Shown: piece after piece, positions 1 through 12,704 of the stretch | Layout of the letters: the number at the start of each line of letters is the position of its first letter | Position numbering within the stretch: the stretch's first letter is position 1 | Origin: Isoetes taiwanensis | Taxonomy: Eukaryota > Streptophyta > Lycopodiopsida > Isoetales > Isoetaceae | Assembly: GCA_021234155.1 (NCBI GenBank) | Contig: JAJEKV010000050.1 | Location: 4,054,488-4,118,487, forward strand | Reading direction: 5' to 3' | Length of the DNA: 64,000 nt | The notes under the pieces: model-generated | Database searches by the model: none | What the model saw: only the letters and a program-made list of their open reading frames with translations | Told to the model about the DNA's origin: nothing | Program-made: the position numbers and the translations under genes

Positions 1-281
1 ACTATGGCTGAGGACCGAGGATCAGAAATAGTAAGGCATGACACATCCGCAATAAGCAAATCAGAAGCTTCCACCTGCAATTGCAATTGTGACTGGAATG
101 ATTAAGATGGTAGTAAACATTAACTAGAACATGTGCTTAAGCTTGTAGCTGCAACTCACAAATGCATGCTTTTACCTATGAGTTAACTGCAAGTTCAGGT
201 CTGACTTACAACATATACAAGCACATGCTTCTAACTATGAATACAACAACGATTTTAGATTTAGCTAAGAATGTACTACAG

Positions 282-309
282 AAAAAAAAAAAAAAAAAAA
301 AAAAAAAAA
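282..309. repeat. poly(A) homopolymer, 28 A
   Basis: An uninterrupted run of 28 A lies just below the predicted donor site of the minus-strand exon at 325-610, so it would fall in the following intron. It could be a retroelement tail, but no element was recognised beside it. Confidence 0.9.
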
Positions 310-324
310 GCAATCAAATAGTAC

Positions 325-610
325 CTGGTATTTTTTTTGCATAATTGGCATCATTCACCTGGGTCTTACATGTCACATTAGAGCTAACATAGATTTGTGA
401 AGTGGGCTTATCAACAAGCACTGGCGCAATTGGAGACATTGTCAACTGAGGAACAACATTGGTTGTAACTTTTTCCAGCCCATCCTCATAATCATTGTTT
501 GAAAGTGCTCTACTCTTTGCAGCTGACTTTGCATGCTTGTAGAAGCTCATCCAGTTTATTTCACGGCCATTGCAATGTAAGAGAAATGCTACTGCCAATG
601 CTTGAGGCAC
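325..610 (-). CDS. Predicted internal exon of an unrecognised gene
   Basis: An open segment of 95 codons plus one base is flanked by plausible splice sites on the minus strand: a GGGCAG|G acceptor above 610 and a CAG|GTAC donor below 325. The peptide begins VPQALAVAFLLHCNG and continues through a basic stretch (KHAKSAAKSRAL) and an acidic one (NNDYEDGLEK) to a Ser/Thr/Pro-rich end. I do not recognise the family. No partner exon was found within 300 bp on either side; the lower neighbour may lie left of the window. The lack of internal stops over 286 bp and the good splice signals favour a real exon, but a decayed element exon cannot be excluded. Confidence 0.35.
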
Positions 611-639
611 CTGCCCTCCTAAAACCTTCTTACGATCAT

Positions 640-925
640 GTATGTCTCTAATTTTGATGATAGAGTTGACTCTAGTTCTAACACTATGAATGACTCTAAT
701 TGTGATATAACGCCGACTCTAATTGTGATGGTTGAGTTGACTCTAACTCTAACACTATGGTTGACTCTAATGTTGATGGTAGATTTGTCTCTAATTCTAA
801 CATTATGGTTGAGTCTAATTGTGACTCTATGTTTGCTGCAAAATTGGTGCTAATGCTGATGGTAAAGTTGTCTCTAATTCTAACACTATGATTGACTCTA
901 ATTGTGACTCTATGTTTGTTTTGCA
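640..925. repeat. Degenerate tandem array, GACTCTAATTGTGA-type units
   Basis: The motif GACTCTAATTNTGAT recurs with variants such as CTCTAATTCTAACA through the whole stretch, in composite units of roughly 45-50 bp (for example ...AACACTATGGTTGACTC...). Both strands are open across it because the repeat lacks stops in some frames. I read those reading frames as by-products of the repeat, not genes. Confidence 0.7.
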
Positions 926-1014
926 AAACGCTAAATTACGACGCTAATTACGTGCTGTTTAAATGACGTAACCTAGAGTCGGGCCAGCGTCGACCATAGT
1001 GTCGGGTTCAAAGG

Positions 1015-1041
1015 CTTTTTTTTTTTTTTTTTTTTTTTTTT
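1015..1041. repeat. poly(T) homopolymer, 27 T
   Basis: A run of 27 T. If it is the poly(A) tail of a minus-strand retroelement, the body should lie to the right, but no coding remnant was found there. Confidence 0.9.
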
Positions 1042-3028
<1,987 letters not shown>

Positions 3029-3067
3029 TGATCTAGCTCTCTGGGGCCCTAAAAGGCCATGGAGCGC

Positions 3068-3418
3068 TCAGTACATGTTAACATCCGATCTGGAGCAATA
3101 AGTTACGGTGTGAGTCCACCGTCTTAAATAAGGTAATGAAAACAATGCTTGAAAATTAAAAAACTGGAAATTAGATCTAGTTCGGATATCACTATATGCC
3201 GGACAATGAATAAACACATGACTGCCAGTTTCACACAATTTGCAGATCTGATCTTCCATTGGTATCTTATACCATCTGCCTGTTTCCACTTCCAACCTGT
3301 GTGAGCTGGTCCGGTAGCAGGCAATGATATGTTTCATGGATCTTGGAATGTCAGCCAGCAAGTATCTCTGGTGCTTATATTCTTGCATTGGGTTTACATT
3401 AAGATTGTAATGTCTCAT
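3068..3418 (-). pseudogene. LINE ORF2 C-terminal zinc-knuckle domain
   Basis: The peptide contains SSHRLEVETGRW followed by ICKLCETGSHVFIHCP, a Cx2C...H...C arrangement typical of LINE ORF2 C-termini. The same SHRLxxETGRW block occurs at 41.9-42.1 kb. It lies in frame shifts relative to the RT domain and ends just before the TTA tract. Confidence 0.8.
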
Positions 3419-3569
3419 CCTGCTGCCAGGATTCTCCCATAATCTCCCTACTGCTAGCCTACCAGTGTTCTGGCATCTCCTTTACAATCTGGCCAATTGC
3501 TCACCTGCATCCCCCATCTACTAGCCCATTCCATGACATCATGCATCCATCCTTATTGCTCAGAAGCCA

Positions 3570-4733
3570 TCATTGATGAGACAAGCGATCATGGGATTGC
3601 CCACGAATCCTGTTGACAAAATTGATGGTTTGATATAATGCTTCTAATTCCAAAGGAAACATACCTGCTTCTGCCAATATTATAGCATATGGTGTTTGAA
3701 TTTTGACGCCCAATTCTTCACGCAAGAACAGTTTTTGGACTGCTTCAATCTGCCCCCAAAGCCTTGCAGAGGTGGTCGGCCCCAAGACCGACACTCCATA
3801 CAGCAGCACAGGTTGAACCAGGGATTTAAAAAGCTTTTTTTTAAGTGCCCAATCATGGAGGGATATTTTGGAGCATTTGGCTTGCATGCTGTACAAAGCT
3901 GATTTCCCTCCTGTAGCTCTCCTCTTTACACATTCTTTCCAATTATACTTTGCAGAGAAGTCAATACCGAGATATTTATAACTCTCCACTACCTCGATTT
4001 CTTGTTCTTGGTATAAGAATGTTGGCCTGTCTCTTGTGCCAAAGATCATAATTTTAGACTTTACAATATTCACTGTCATTCGTCTCGCCTCACAAAATAG
4101 CCGCAGATGATCTAAATGAGCTTGAAGCACTTGTTTTCTATTGGCTAACAACACCACATCATCAGCATATAACAGCAATTGAAGAACATAAGAGCCTAAC
4201 CTGGTCCCTGCTAATGAACGTGCTCTGATCCATTCATCCAATTCGTCAGTGAAAGGGCCAAATAACGTCGGAGAAAGAGGGCAGCCCTGACGAATGCCTA
4301 TTGTGTCCTTGACCACTGTATCCATTTCATGTGACAATTTGACTAACACCTCTGCATATAATTGGGAGACTGCATATCTAATTTCCTCTGGAACTGCAAG
4401 CTGTATCATTCTTTCACTCAATCCTCTTCTTGACACAGTGTCAAAGGCTTTAGAAAAATCGATAAACGCTACATACAATGCCGAATTTGGAGTCTTCGCC
4501 TTTTCCACCAGGACCCGGAGTGTCATGGCATGATCAAATGTATTATGATGCTCACGAAAACCAGCCTGGCACATAGAGCGTTTCATATTTTCCTCTGCCC
4601 AAGCATTTAACTTATTCTCCAATAGGCTACCAAGGATCTTTGAGAATGTGCTACTAATCAGGATGGTCCTATAATTATGCACTGAGTTTCTATCGCCAGA
4701 TTTATGAATGGGATGCACCCTGTTATTTTCCAT
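3570..4733 (-). pseudogene. LINE reverse transcriptase domain
   Basis: A 387-residue open segment with the diagnostic RT motifs: DFSKAFD (motif A, residues 92-98), RQGCPLSP (motif B region, 148-155) and YADD (motif C, 189-192), then a thumb ending in ...LVQPVLLYGVSVLG. Polymerase residues are intact in this piece, but it is cut off from its N-terminal part by a frameshift and from its C-terminal domain by stops, so it cannot make a whole ORF2 protein. The LVxPVLLYG block is shared with the fragments near 42.6, 44.4 and 46.8 kb, which places them in the same broad clade. Confidence 0.9.
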
Positions 4734-5050
4734 TCAGTTGGCAGCCCTTGTCGGATACCCATATTCAATAGGCGTGTCAAAACATGCATTGTTCCTTCCC
4801 CTCCCCATTTGAACAGTTCGATACACAAACCATCCAAATCATGTGCCTTATTGTTCTCCATGCCAGAAATAGCTTCTTTAACATCAGCCTTAGAAAAGAG
4901 ATCAACGTCCAAAGATATTATTGGCATCCCTTCAGATTCACTCTTTGTATAAATATCTTGGACCATTTTTAGCAGAGCATCCATATCAAGCGCAGGCTGG
5001 TCACATTTCTTATTCAGCAGATTCCAGAAGGCCTTTGGCAATTCTCTCAA
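4658..5050 (-). pseudogene. LINE ORF2 fragment upstream of the RT fingers
   Basis: It encodes the usual lead-in to a LINE RT: a KADVKEAISGMENNKAHDLDGL segment corresponds to the typical 'EAIxxMKxNKAPGPDGI' block, followed by ...GLPTEWKI. A frameshift near 4710 moves the reading frame to that of 4733-3570, where the text resumes as ...VHPIHKSGDRN. Translation in the same frame continues upstream to about 5320 with one TAG. Not functional. Confidence 0.8.
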
Positions 5051-5320
5051 ATGTTCTGTAAGCTCAAGCTGCTTACCCTGGAGATATGAACGTTTCTTAG
5101 CTCTTAAGAGCTTTTTGTACCAGCTGGGCTTCCTGATACATCTAGAAGGTAGTTTGGATCTCGCTTCTTTGCATTCATTATCCCACTATGAATTACATGG
5201 TCTGCCCAGAACAAACTGCTTCGTGAAACCAAACGCCTTCCCTGCAGCCTGGCGGATCAGATTGGTGAAGTGCTTGGCATCAGAGCTTATAATGTCTATC
5301 CAGCTAAATTGAGCAACCAT

Positions 5321-6539
5321 TTCTTATAGTAGCACCCTGTATGGCTGTATATAACATATTATTCTAACATGAAATTTGAGATATATATTGTCAACAAAGG
5401 TTTAAATTTACAAAAGTTATAGCCTATCATAGAAGTTGATCTATATGTACTATGGTCCTACTTAGACTACAACACTTTGGAGCAGCCACACATTGACTAA
5501 CTCTATAATAGTGGAAAGTAAGTAGGTTTCTTCATTTTGTTTTCTAATAAGACCACAGCAAGGACCTCAATATCCCTATTTATTATATATTGTGCCATTT
5601 AAAAGGCTTATGGGAGAAATATAGTGCAATAAGTTAATGTTTTACATGAACTAGAAAAATAGGTACGGAAAGTCTTTTGATCTCATGGCTAAACTTTGTG
5701 ATATTGTCCTCCATTCATCAATAACCATCATTACCTACATCATTGTTGAGTTTTAGACATATAAGGGTATAATCAATGCACTTTGGAACCTTTCTTTGTG
5801 TTCATCCTGTTATATTGGATCTTGTTTAGATCTAAATAATGCATGGTTATACCATAGTTATACTATATTTATGTTGATAAAGTAAATTTCTATATAGAGT
5901 TAATTAGAATGCATCGTTTACTATCCTTAGGAAACTTATAGATGGGGTTTATTGGAGCGCTTTAACCTATATTTTTATTTTGAATTCTGTACAATAATTT
6001 CTTTAGTTAATAACGATACTAATATAATATATAAACATATAAAAAATTCCTTGGACTATAGCTTGTCTAGTTAAGGACTCATTGTCACAAAAATTAAGTC
6101 AAAACTTGTAATAATAAGAGAGAAATAATTCTTGAACCCCATCCAGCATTTTTAAGCAAAATAGGGTTTGGCGACTTCAATTGATATCAAATGATAGCGC
6201 CCAAACACGAAAACATGCAAATCGATATGTTTTATCATAATATATCAATTAATTCCATATTTAACAAGTTTAGACACTTTTATGCTAGAAAATTGAAGAA
6301 TGCAGTTCTAGAGTGCTGTAAAAACTGCCAAATTCTCCAAAGTTTGAACAATCATACCAATATAAAGGTGAATCCAGTGGTCATGAAATTCTCACAGGTC
6401 ATTAAGAATCAAGTGAAGACTCAAATAGTGGTGGTATATTTTAAAATTAGAATTTCTCTTATGAGATATATGGGTTTAAGTGGCAGGAGGTATGGTGGAT
6501 CCCGAGACAACTCTAGTGTTAATCAACACAATGTCCTAT
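5321..6539. other. No recognisable gene
   Basis: AT-rich unique-looking sequence; short ORFs only, none with a recognisable motif. Confidence 0.55.
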
Positions 6540-7386
6540 ACACCATATTTAATGCCGATCGATCTACACCGTAGGATCGGGATTCTTGGAAGAGGACGAG
6601 CAATATATATTCGGCCCTTTCCTATCACCACAATGTCCTACACACTACACTTAATGGTTTTTTTCCTCTTATCGTGAACCGTCACCTCAGGTCTCATCCA
6701 TGTTGAAAACCATTTTTTCAATAATGTATCTCTTTTCAGCAAGCTATTGTTCATATATGCATTGTGGAGAAACCCTTCCTCCCACCCTCTATTTTGTTTT
6801 CCCGCAGCTCGGGCGGACGACAATGTCAAGAAGTGCGATCTCTTTTTTCTTTTCGGTTATTGTTCATTATGTTTTTTCAAGTTCAAAGTTATATTCATTT
6901 TTTTTCGCGTGGCACGCGCGACCAGCCCCTCCTTGTTATAGAGGTTTATTGTAGCGTGGCACGCATGACCACTCTCTGGATGTTTTTCAAAGTTCTTTTC
7001 AAGTTTTTTTCAAAGTTATATTTATTTTTTGTTCGCGTGGCACGCGCGACCAGCCCCTCCTTGTTATAGAGGTCTATTGTAATGTGGCTCGCATGACCAG
7101 CCCCTCTGGAGGTTTTTCAAGTTCTTTTTTCCTTATGTTGCTATTTTCAATTTTGTGGTCATTATCATCATTATTGCTTGTAAGACCTGCACCACCAGAT
7201 TTCCTTCATAACCTGACGTCATCAAGGCGTTGTGTACTGACGAAACTCATGGGTATTTGCATTTGTTCTTTGATATTTTCAGGGTTAGGAACAAGATGCG
7301 TGCATTCGGATTTCTTCGTCAGGGACTGGTCATCTGTGTTGGTATGTGGGTGCCACAAGCAATCCCTCGAGAGCATTGGTGACCGT

Positions 7387-7445
7387 TTCTCATTGGGGTT
7401 TTCCTCGAAACCCCGAAAGGGCGGAGTTTTTTATTTCGATGAGAA
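7387..7445 (+). repeat. Family R core hairpin, copy A
   Basis: Outer arms TTCTCAT (7387-7393) and ATGAGAA (7439-7445) are perfect inverted repeats and enclose an inner GGGGTTTT...AAACCCC hairpin followed by CCCGAAAGGG. Compared with copies D-F, stem positions change in complementary pairs. Confidence 0.75.
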
Positions 7446-7484
7446 GCTGTCGCCATTTTTCTCACTGTTTGCCTAGCCCTATCA

Positions 7485-8212
7485 CATGGATGATGTTTGC
7501 ACTTGCCATAGCTGAATCTCCTCAGCGTTTGAAACGATGTTGGAAAGAGCATTGCACTACATGGTTTGCCCGTTATCGTCGCGGCAACCAGAGCACCGCT
7601 TGATGCTTGCCGCCTCGATCCTCGCGCTTTTGCAACAATATCTCAATGGTCGCTTTTTCTCAAAAGATATGGGACACGCTTACTTTTTGACCCAAGTGAA
7701 AACCGGTCATTATCATGCACACATAAATCCCACCTTGGCACCGGGCCCCAAGCTTATTTGCTTGCTTCATTGTCCAGAACAAGATTGTAGCTATTGCATC
7801 AATTCGCACGGGGGTCCCACAGTCTGATTGAGACGTGTAGATGGGAGCGGCCGCGAATTGCCGCGAAAGCGAGACTATGTGCCAAGTTGCGATTCTGTGT
7901 TATTGAAGATGAAAGCCATACTCTTTTGAGTTGCCCTGCTTTTGAGATAGTCCGGAATCATTTTTTGACCTTAGCATTCCATTCCACGCTTCCACAACTT
8001 CTCAGAGCACCATCTGTGCATGACTTGGCATTCACAGATAAACATCTGTAATTACTGAGCCTTCAGTAGTCATTATCTCCGCTTGTCTAGTATCATCATT
8101 ACTGCAAAGGTTTTTCCCCTTGAATAGTAATGATTGTACTAGCCCAGTGTATGGTTCCCATGACCTATTGGGCTCCGTGGACATTAAAAAATTTATTCTA
8201 TTCTATTCTATT
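7485..8212 (+). mobile_element. LINE 3' fragment with (TATTC)n tail, nested in R1
   Basis: The fragment carries a C-terminal ORF2 piece (7794-8051), then a 3' UTR with CCCATGACCTATTGGGCTCC, and ends in about four TATTC units. The same 3' UTR recurs on the minus strand at 35456-35640 and in remnants near 17.4, 32.5, 41.7, 47.0 and 56.3 kb. The uninterrupted copy R2 lacks it, which shows it is an insertion into R1. Confidence 0.8.
7794..8051 (+). pseudogene. LINE ORF2 C-terminal fragment
   Basis: The open segment contains RWERPRIAAKARLCAK followed by VIEDESHTLLSCPAFEIV, the C-terminal Cys/His knuckle region of LINE ORF2 (H-x4-C with an upstream Cys pair partly lost). It ends ...DLAFTDKHL before the 3' UTR. 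Upstream coding sequence (about 7490-7790) is recognisable only in scattered frames. Defective remnant. Confidence 0.75.
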
Positions 8213-8219
8213 CTTTATC

Positions 8220-8258
8220 TGGGGTAGTCCGATATTGTGCCTATGGTCAGCTACCCCA
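8220..8258 (+). repeat. Family R second hairpin (R1 copy)
   Basis: TGGGGTAG at 8220-8227 pairs perfectly with CTACCCCA at 8251-8258. The homologous hairpin in R4 (57251-57281) reads GTGGGTAG/CTACCCAC, so the two outer pairs differ but stay complementary. Confidence 0.75.
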
Positions 8259-8354
8259 CTCACTTCAACATTATAAACCCAATGTATACTGCTGCTGTGA
8301 TGAATGAAAAGCCTATCTAGGCCAGTGTTTTGGTGTGCGTATATCGCGAGTCCA

Positions 8355-8845
8355 CACCACACTTAATTGCCAAAGTACCCCTTACACACAAGACTTAATT
8401 ACCAAAATGCCCGTACATACTTATTCTATTCAATCGACATTAAATGCCTCATGAATAGAAGTTAGAATTCAATAAAGAGATTACAGAAGTCACAATCATC
8501 ACTGAATTGGAGTCCTACAACTGCGTGCATTGTGTCCCTTCCATTATACCTTTTACAAAATTGTTCCTCTTCTCTACATCTTCTTCTTCTGTCGTATGCG
8601 TTTAGGTTTTGGACGTCCAGGAGGTCTGCATGCGGCTAGTGGTAACATGCACTAAAACCACAGGAAATACCGACTCCTTGTAAGTGTCACAACAAGACTG
8701 TGTAGGGGTATTTTGGTAATTAAGTTTGGTGTATAGGACATTTTAGTAATTAAATTTGGTGTATGATCAAAATTGATATGTAATGGCATTTTGGCAATTA
8801 AATTTCGTATGGTCAGGGGCATTTTGTAATTACATAAACTCATTT
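8355..8845. repeat. TTTGGTAATTAAGTTTGG-type repeats in both orientations
   Basis: Units of about 30-37 bp containing GGTATTTTGGTAATTAAG and TTTGGTGTATA occur three to four times at 8700-8845, and the reverse complement occurs at about 8358-8430. Related units reappear at about 41450-41540, including the shared 20-mer GATCAAAATTGATATGTAAT. Confidence 0.6.
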
Positions 8846-10265
8846 ATTTTGGTGAATCCATTATATATTACAAAGTGATTTCTTTCTAGAATTCCTCAGA
8901 GGCTGAATCCATTATATATTACAAAGGATTTCTTTCTAGAATTTCTCAGAGGTGTTGGGCGATCTAAAGTAATAGAGATATCCACTACCATGTAGCCAAA
9001 GTCCACCTTCAATATGGTGTTGATGTCCACTTCAGGGAGGCCCATTGGATGAGGTTGTTTATGCAAATAACGAATCCATAATTGAGCTCCTTCTGTAACA
9101 CCGCGCAGAGGATTTGATTTATCTAGTGATATAAAGACCATTATCTGACCAATTAACTTCAAGTACTGCCAAAACCACTGCGGTGCTGCAAACAAATCAT
9201 ATCGGAATCATATGAATCGTTGGAAATTCTTGCTATTGATGCTTCCCGATGCATTATGATATTATAGCTGCAAGGCAAAATATGTGTACGGCATGAAAGT
9301 ACAAGAATTAAGGGCATCTTGATAAATATATAATTTTCACAATTATAGAAAAATATAGGGGCATTTTTACAATTTACCCAAAACTATACGATTCCATTCC
9401 ATTCCGTTTCATTCTTTATCAGCAAAAAGAATTATATATTCTTGCACTCAAAATCGCATACGGCTTCAGTATCGTATCAAGAAATAAATCCGATGCATCG
9501 AATCCTTCATTCCAACGACAAGCTCGGCACGCTACATCAGCAAGCTCGGCATTCACATCCATGCGCCAAAAAGGTGTGAAAGAACTTCATTCCCTCCCGA
9601 TTCAAGCATAAAAATATTGGACGTTTTGATTCTTGTAGAAAACTAAAATTAAAATCAAGCTTTTCTTAGTGTTGGTCAGAAGATTAAAGTACAGGGTCGC
9701 TACATTTACAGTGCAGCTATGGAATGCCATTATGGATTGAGTTGCAAAAGAATTGCAATTTTTGCATCTGAACTCATTTCATCCAGTACCGTATAGACAT
9801 GTGACCTTTTGGATGTAATATATCCTCTACCATTGCTGGATTGATTATATGATCTAAGATTTTAAATTGTAAGCTTTTTTTTCTTTAGAACTTTTTTCAC
9901 AAACTGTCAAGCTTGTTGACATAGCAGGAGTGGTTCTCAAGCATCAAAATAATGATGTTAGAAGCAGGAAGGCATAAACACTCTCGACTGCTTGAATTCA
10001 TTCTCTGAGATCAATTCATCACTTTCATGTCTTCCATTCACGGTGTGACCCTGGCCCTTATTAATTTCATCATTCATTTTAAAACCTTTTGTTGTAGTTG
10101 AATGCACACTAGTACTTTATCAAATCCTACTTGTGCGTCTTGCATTTGCAATATATGTCAACCATAAGATTCCCAGTAGAAATGACTGACCGACCCGCTT
10201 ACACACAACCACATGTTATAAAAAAGGCAACATACATAACTGAGAGATGCCATTTCCCTTTTTCC
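8846..10265. other. No recognisable gene
   Basis: AT-rich sequence with a short CATTC-type run near 9390. A 30-bp segment around 8895-8945 is partly duplicated (CTGAATCCATTATATATTAC and TTTCTTTCTAGAATT occur twice). No coding similarity seen. Confidence 0.5.
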
Positions 10266-11190
10266 AAAATGTTGAATGCATCCTTTTTGGTATAACGTGA
10301 AATTAGCAGACCACATCACGAGCTGGCAACTGATTAAAGATTTTGCACCTCCATAGGAGATCCACATTTAGCATACATCTCAATCAACGTCTTTCGAACA
10401 AAAACATCTTCTTTGAGCCCCATTTTTGCAATCTCCATCATTTCCTGGCCCCTATCCAGACCTCTGATAATAGCACGTCTTTTTCAGGCCCATCCATTCG
10501 GAAAGACTTCTCATTCAAAATTCAAAAATACCTTTCAATTATTGTTGTCCAACTTGGAGAGCTTCCCATCCAAATCCATGTTCAACATATCTTTCTATTC
10601 TTGTGATCCAAATTATATCATCTCAAACTGTAAATCCAGCCCTAGCCTTTGTAAGTGCACCACATTTTGCAATACATAGCAAGCAGTACTGGCAACAAAT
10701 AAATCATATCTCTTTTGTATAATATCTTTCTGTATGCCAACTCTCTATCTAGTGCACAGAGGTAAAGAAATAGAATTCTCTATAATATATTGAAAACGAA
10801 TCAAAGAATTGTATGGTCTCCTGCCGCTGTGTAATACTTTACCCTCTCAAATGTAGAGCTATGCCCTGACCCTGACATTCTATTTGTCCAGATACCCCTA
10901 ATGCCTATATTGAAACTATTTGGTATATTTGGTAAATCGAATATTGCATGGCAATGTTGGATCTATATCCTTTTGCATCTGATAGCAACCTAGAGTTGGT
11001 ATGGTACTGAGAAAAGGATATCAAATCCTTCTGGATGAAGTTGGCATGTAACTTCTTCATAAGTTAACAAATTTCAATTGGATGCCTGTCAAATACAGCT
11101 CATGCTTCTCCTAATAATCCACATTCACCATGCATGTCAATTAATGCATTCATAATACATAATACTGTCAGATTGTTACCAACAACTAAG
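10266..11190 (-). pseudogene. Decayed PLS-class PPR gene
   Basis: Three successive PPR signatures can be read on the minus strand across frameshifts and stops. About 11190-11050 gives MNALIDMHGECGLLGEA...AVFDRHP. About 10690-10550 gives MYCKCGALTKARA, then YVEHGFGWEALQ. About 10470-10300 gives RGQEMMEIAKMGLKEDVF, then TLIEMYAKCGS and LPARDVV. These match the alternating long/short motifs of land-plant PLS PPR proteins, which bind organellar RNA. No single frame stays open, so this is a pseudogene of several lost repeats. It is not a LINE, since PPR text is in correct linear order. Confidence 0.85.
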
Positions 11191-12080
11191 CTGTAACATT
11201 TTTTGACAGAATTTTCCATTGTGAACCAAAATACTTTCTGGCTGGTACACCATTAGATGTTTTATCATTAAGAACGCCAATAAGCAAGCTTGATGTCAAT
11301 GTTTATTATGATGTGCAGACTATGTCTCAAGCTTTGGGAGCAGCAAAGGAACAAATAGCAAGGTGATTGCTTAAATAATTCGTTTTGGCAAGTAGAATGG
11401 TACTAATTTTTGGGTTGTTGCAAGTATTATAGTTTCGCAATTTCTAAAGATCTGAAGAATTTTCCTGAGGAGGTATGTGTAGATTGTTGCAGAGAAAGCA
11501 CATTCTTGATTGAACAAACAAGAAGGATATATGGATGGTAGTTTTGTTGGTCCTCTATTCTTTATCATGCATTCAGTCATCAAAACAAGGTTGGGAGTAA
11601 ACGTTTGCAAGTGTTGTAAAACGTTTTGAAAAAATCTGCTATGACCAAAAATTAGTTGCACAAATCTAAGGTTCAGCTTTAGGGTTCAGAAACTACACAT
11701 CCGACGACCAAAAACATTTAGCAAAGGAAACCATATGCAGAGCTACTCAAATATTATGAGACTAGGCTCTATGGATAAAACCTCATTCAAAAAGCGATAT
11801 GAAGTATACACTAATAGCGCCCTGCCTTTTATACAAGCATAGGTTAGACATCAGCATTTTCGCACTGCACACATATGATGCTTTGTTACGAATTGAAATG
11901 CGCTATTGATACACGTTAGATACGATAAATGTTTGCAGCTTTTGTTACAAAATTTGAATGTGTCCTGATATTTAGTTACTGATACTATTTTTGTATAATC
12001 ATGAATTTGACTTTTGTTAAATGGATGCTAATCCCTCATTGCTTAATAAGAGCTACATCTATATTTATGCTAGCAAGCTA
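11191..12080. other. No recognisable gene
   Basis: Intergenic sequence between the PPR pseudogene and the 3' side of the SAUR gene. Nothing recognisable. Confidence 0.5.
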
Positions 12081-12085
12081 GAACT

Positions 12086-12091
12086 TTTATT
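12086..12091 (-). terminator. Possible polyadenylation signal of the SAUR gene
   Basis: AATAAA on the minus strand, about 190 bp beyond the SAUR stop codon. A plausible plant 3' UTR length, but weak evidence on its own in AT-rich DNA. Confidence 0.35.
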
Positions 12092-12281
12092 TATGATCAC
12101 TCCATGGCATTAACAAATGTTCTCGCTAGTGTTGATTTAACTTGCAAGGAGATACATTGGTAAAAGGATTGGACATATATACATTGAAGAAGGTATTGAA
12201 CCGTTCAGACTGAAAGCAGTCAACAATGTTACATTTTCTATACAGCCCACATTTGGTGGGATAATTCCAGGGATGGTGAAG

Positions 12282-12704
12282 TCAAGATGAGGAATAGAAA
12301 GTTAAAAGTTTACCCAATTCAAATTTGCTTAACTTGTGTGTGCCCTTGTTTAGCTGCCACAGAAGGTCCTCAAAGAACATTGGTTCACATGGTATGGCGA
12401 GCCCACCAATATATTCGAAACCAAACTCTTCAGCTGATTTCTCAAGTAGAGTCCTGAACAAAGGATGGTTCAAAACATGAGTACTCACAACAAACCTTTG
12501 TCTTTGCTCACCAACATACACTGCAAGACAACCTTGAGGAATATCTTCAAACAGAGAAGACATCTCCTCCTCCGAATCATTATCCAGGTCACTGACTGAA
12601 GAAAAACTAGACTTTCTGCTGCTTGAGACATTTGAACTTGCTATCTTCTTGTGTAGAAATGCTGCAAGAAATCCTCTTTTGGCTTTTAAGGGGGCCATGG
12701 CCAA
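12282..12704 (-). CDS. SAUR (small auxin-up RNA) family protein
   Basis: Intact intronless ORF of 140 codons. A Ser-rich and acidic N-terminal extension (residues 1-52, including KSSFSSVSDLDNDSEEE) precedes the SAUR domain at about 54-120. That domain carries the family hallmarks DIPQGCLAVYVGEQ, RFVVSTHVLNHPLF and LLEKSAEEFGF. SAUR proteins are known from flowering plants as short-lived auxin- or growth-induced regulators, in which some members inhibit PP2C-D phosphatases and so activate plasma-membrane H+-ATPases; that role here is inferred from family. The single exon is typical. The ATG at 12704 is chosen because it opens the frame and fits the usual MA... start. A TATA box lies about 120 bp upstream. 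No auxin response element was clearly seen. Confidence 0.93.
   Translation of the reverse strand: MAMAPLKAKRGFLAAFLHKKIASSNVSSSRKSSFSSVSDLDNDSEEEMSSLFEDIPQGCLAVYVGEQRQRFVVSTHVLNHPLFRTLLEKSAEEFGFEYIGGLAIPCEPMFFEDLLWQLNKGTHKLSKFELGKLLTFYSSS

Larger units (their letters stand above)
3029..5320 (-). mobile_element. 5'-truncated LINE (I-like), decayed
   Basis: Read on the minus strand, the segment carries in order: a pre-RT linker (about 5320-4700, one nonsense codon near 5190), a reverse transcriptase domain (4733-3570) and a C-terminal zinc-knuckle domain (3418-3068), and it ends in the (TAA)n-type tract. The endonuclease and ORF1 are absent, as usual for 5'-truncated copies. At least two frameshifts (near 4710 and between 3570 and 3420) and one stop break the ORF. 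No convincing target-site duplication was seen, so the 5' limit is approximate. Confidence 0.85.
6540..8320 (+). mobile_element. Family R hairpin-rich repeat, copy R1 (interrupted)
   Basis: This region matches 32960-33890 in order. Shared parts are a CGATC...GATCG hairpin, a CCGTC...CTCAGG block, tandem modules of GTGGCACGCGYGACCAG plus CCCCTC...GAGG, the core hairpin at 7387-7445, a TGGGGTAG...CTACCCCA hairpin and the end ATGAATGAAAAGCCTATCTA. A LINE fragment interrupts it after 'GCCCTATCA'. No long ORF with recognisable domains is shared between copies, so the family appears non-coding. Class unknown; boundaries are set by the extent of similarity between copies. Confidence 0.7.

Noticed and set aside
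638-926. Overlapping ORFs on both strands
   Set aside because: The tandem array lacks stops by composition; peptide repeats mirror the DNA repeat and show no domain.
7387-7445. Hammerhead or other self-cleaving ribozyme in the family R core
   Set aside because: GATGA and GAAA occur, but the CTGATGA...GAAA core is not arranged around three stems on either strand.
7084-7476. 130-codon plus-strand ORF in family R
   Set aside because: Not conserved in copy R2, where the same region is read in other frames; it spans hairpins that evolve as paired bases, not codons.
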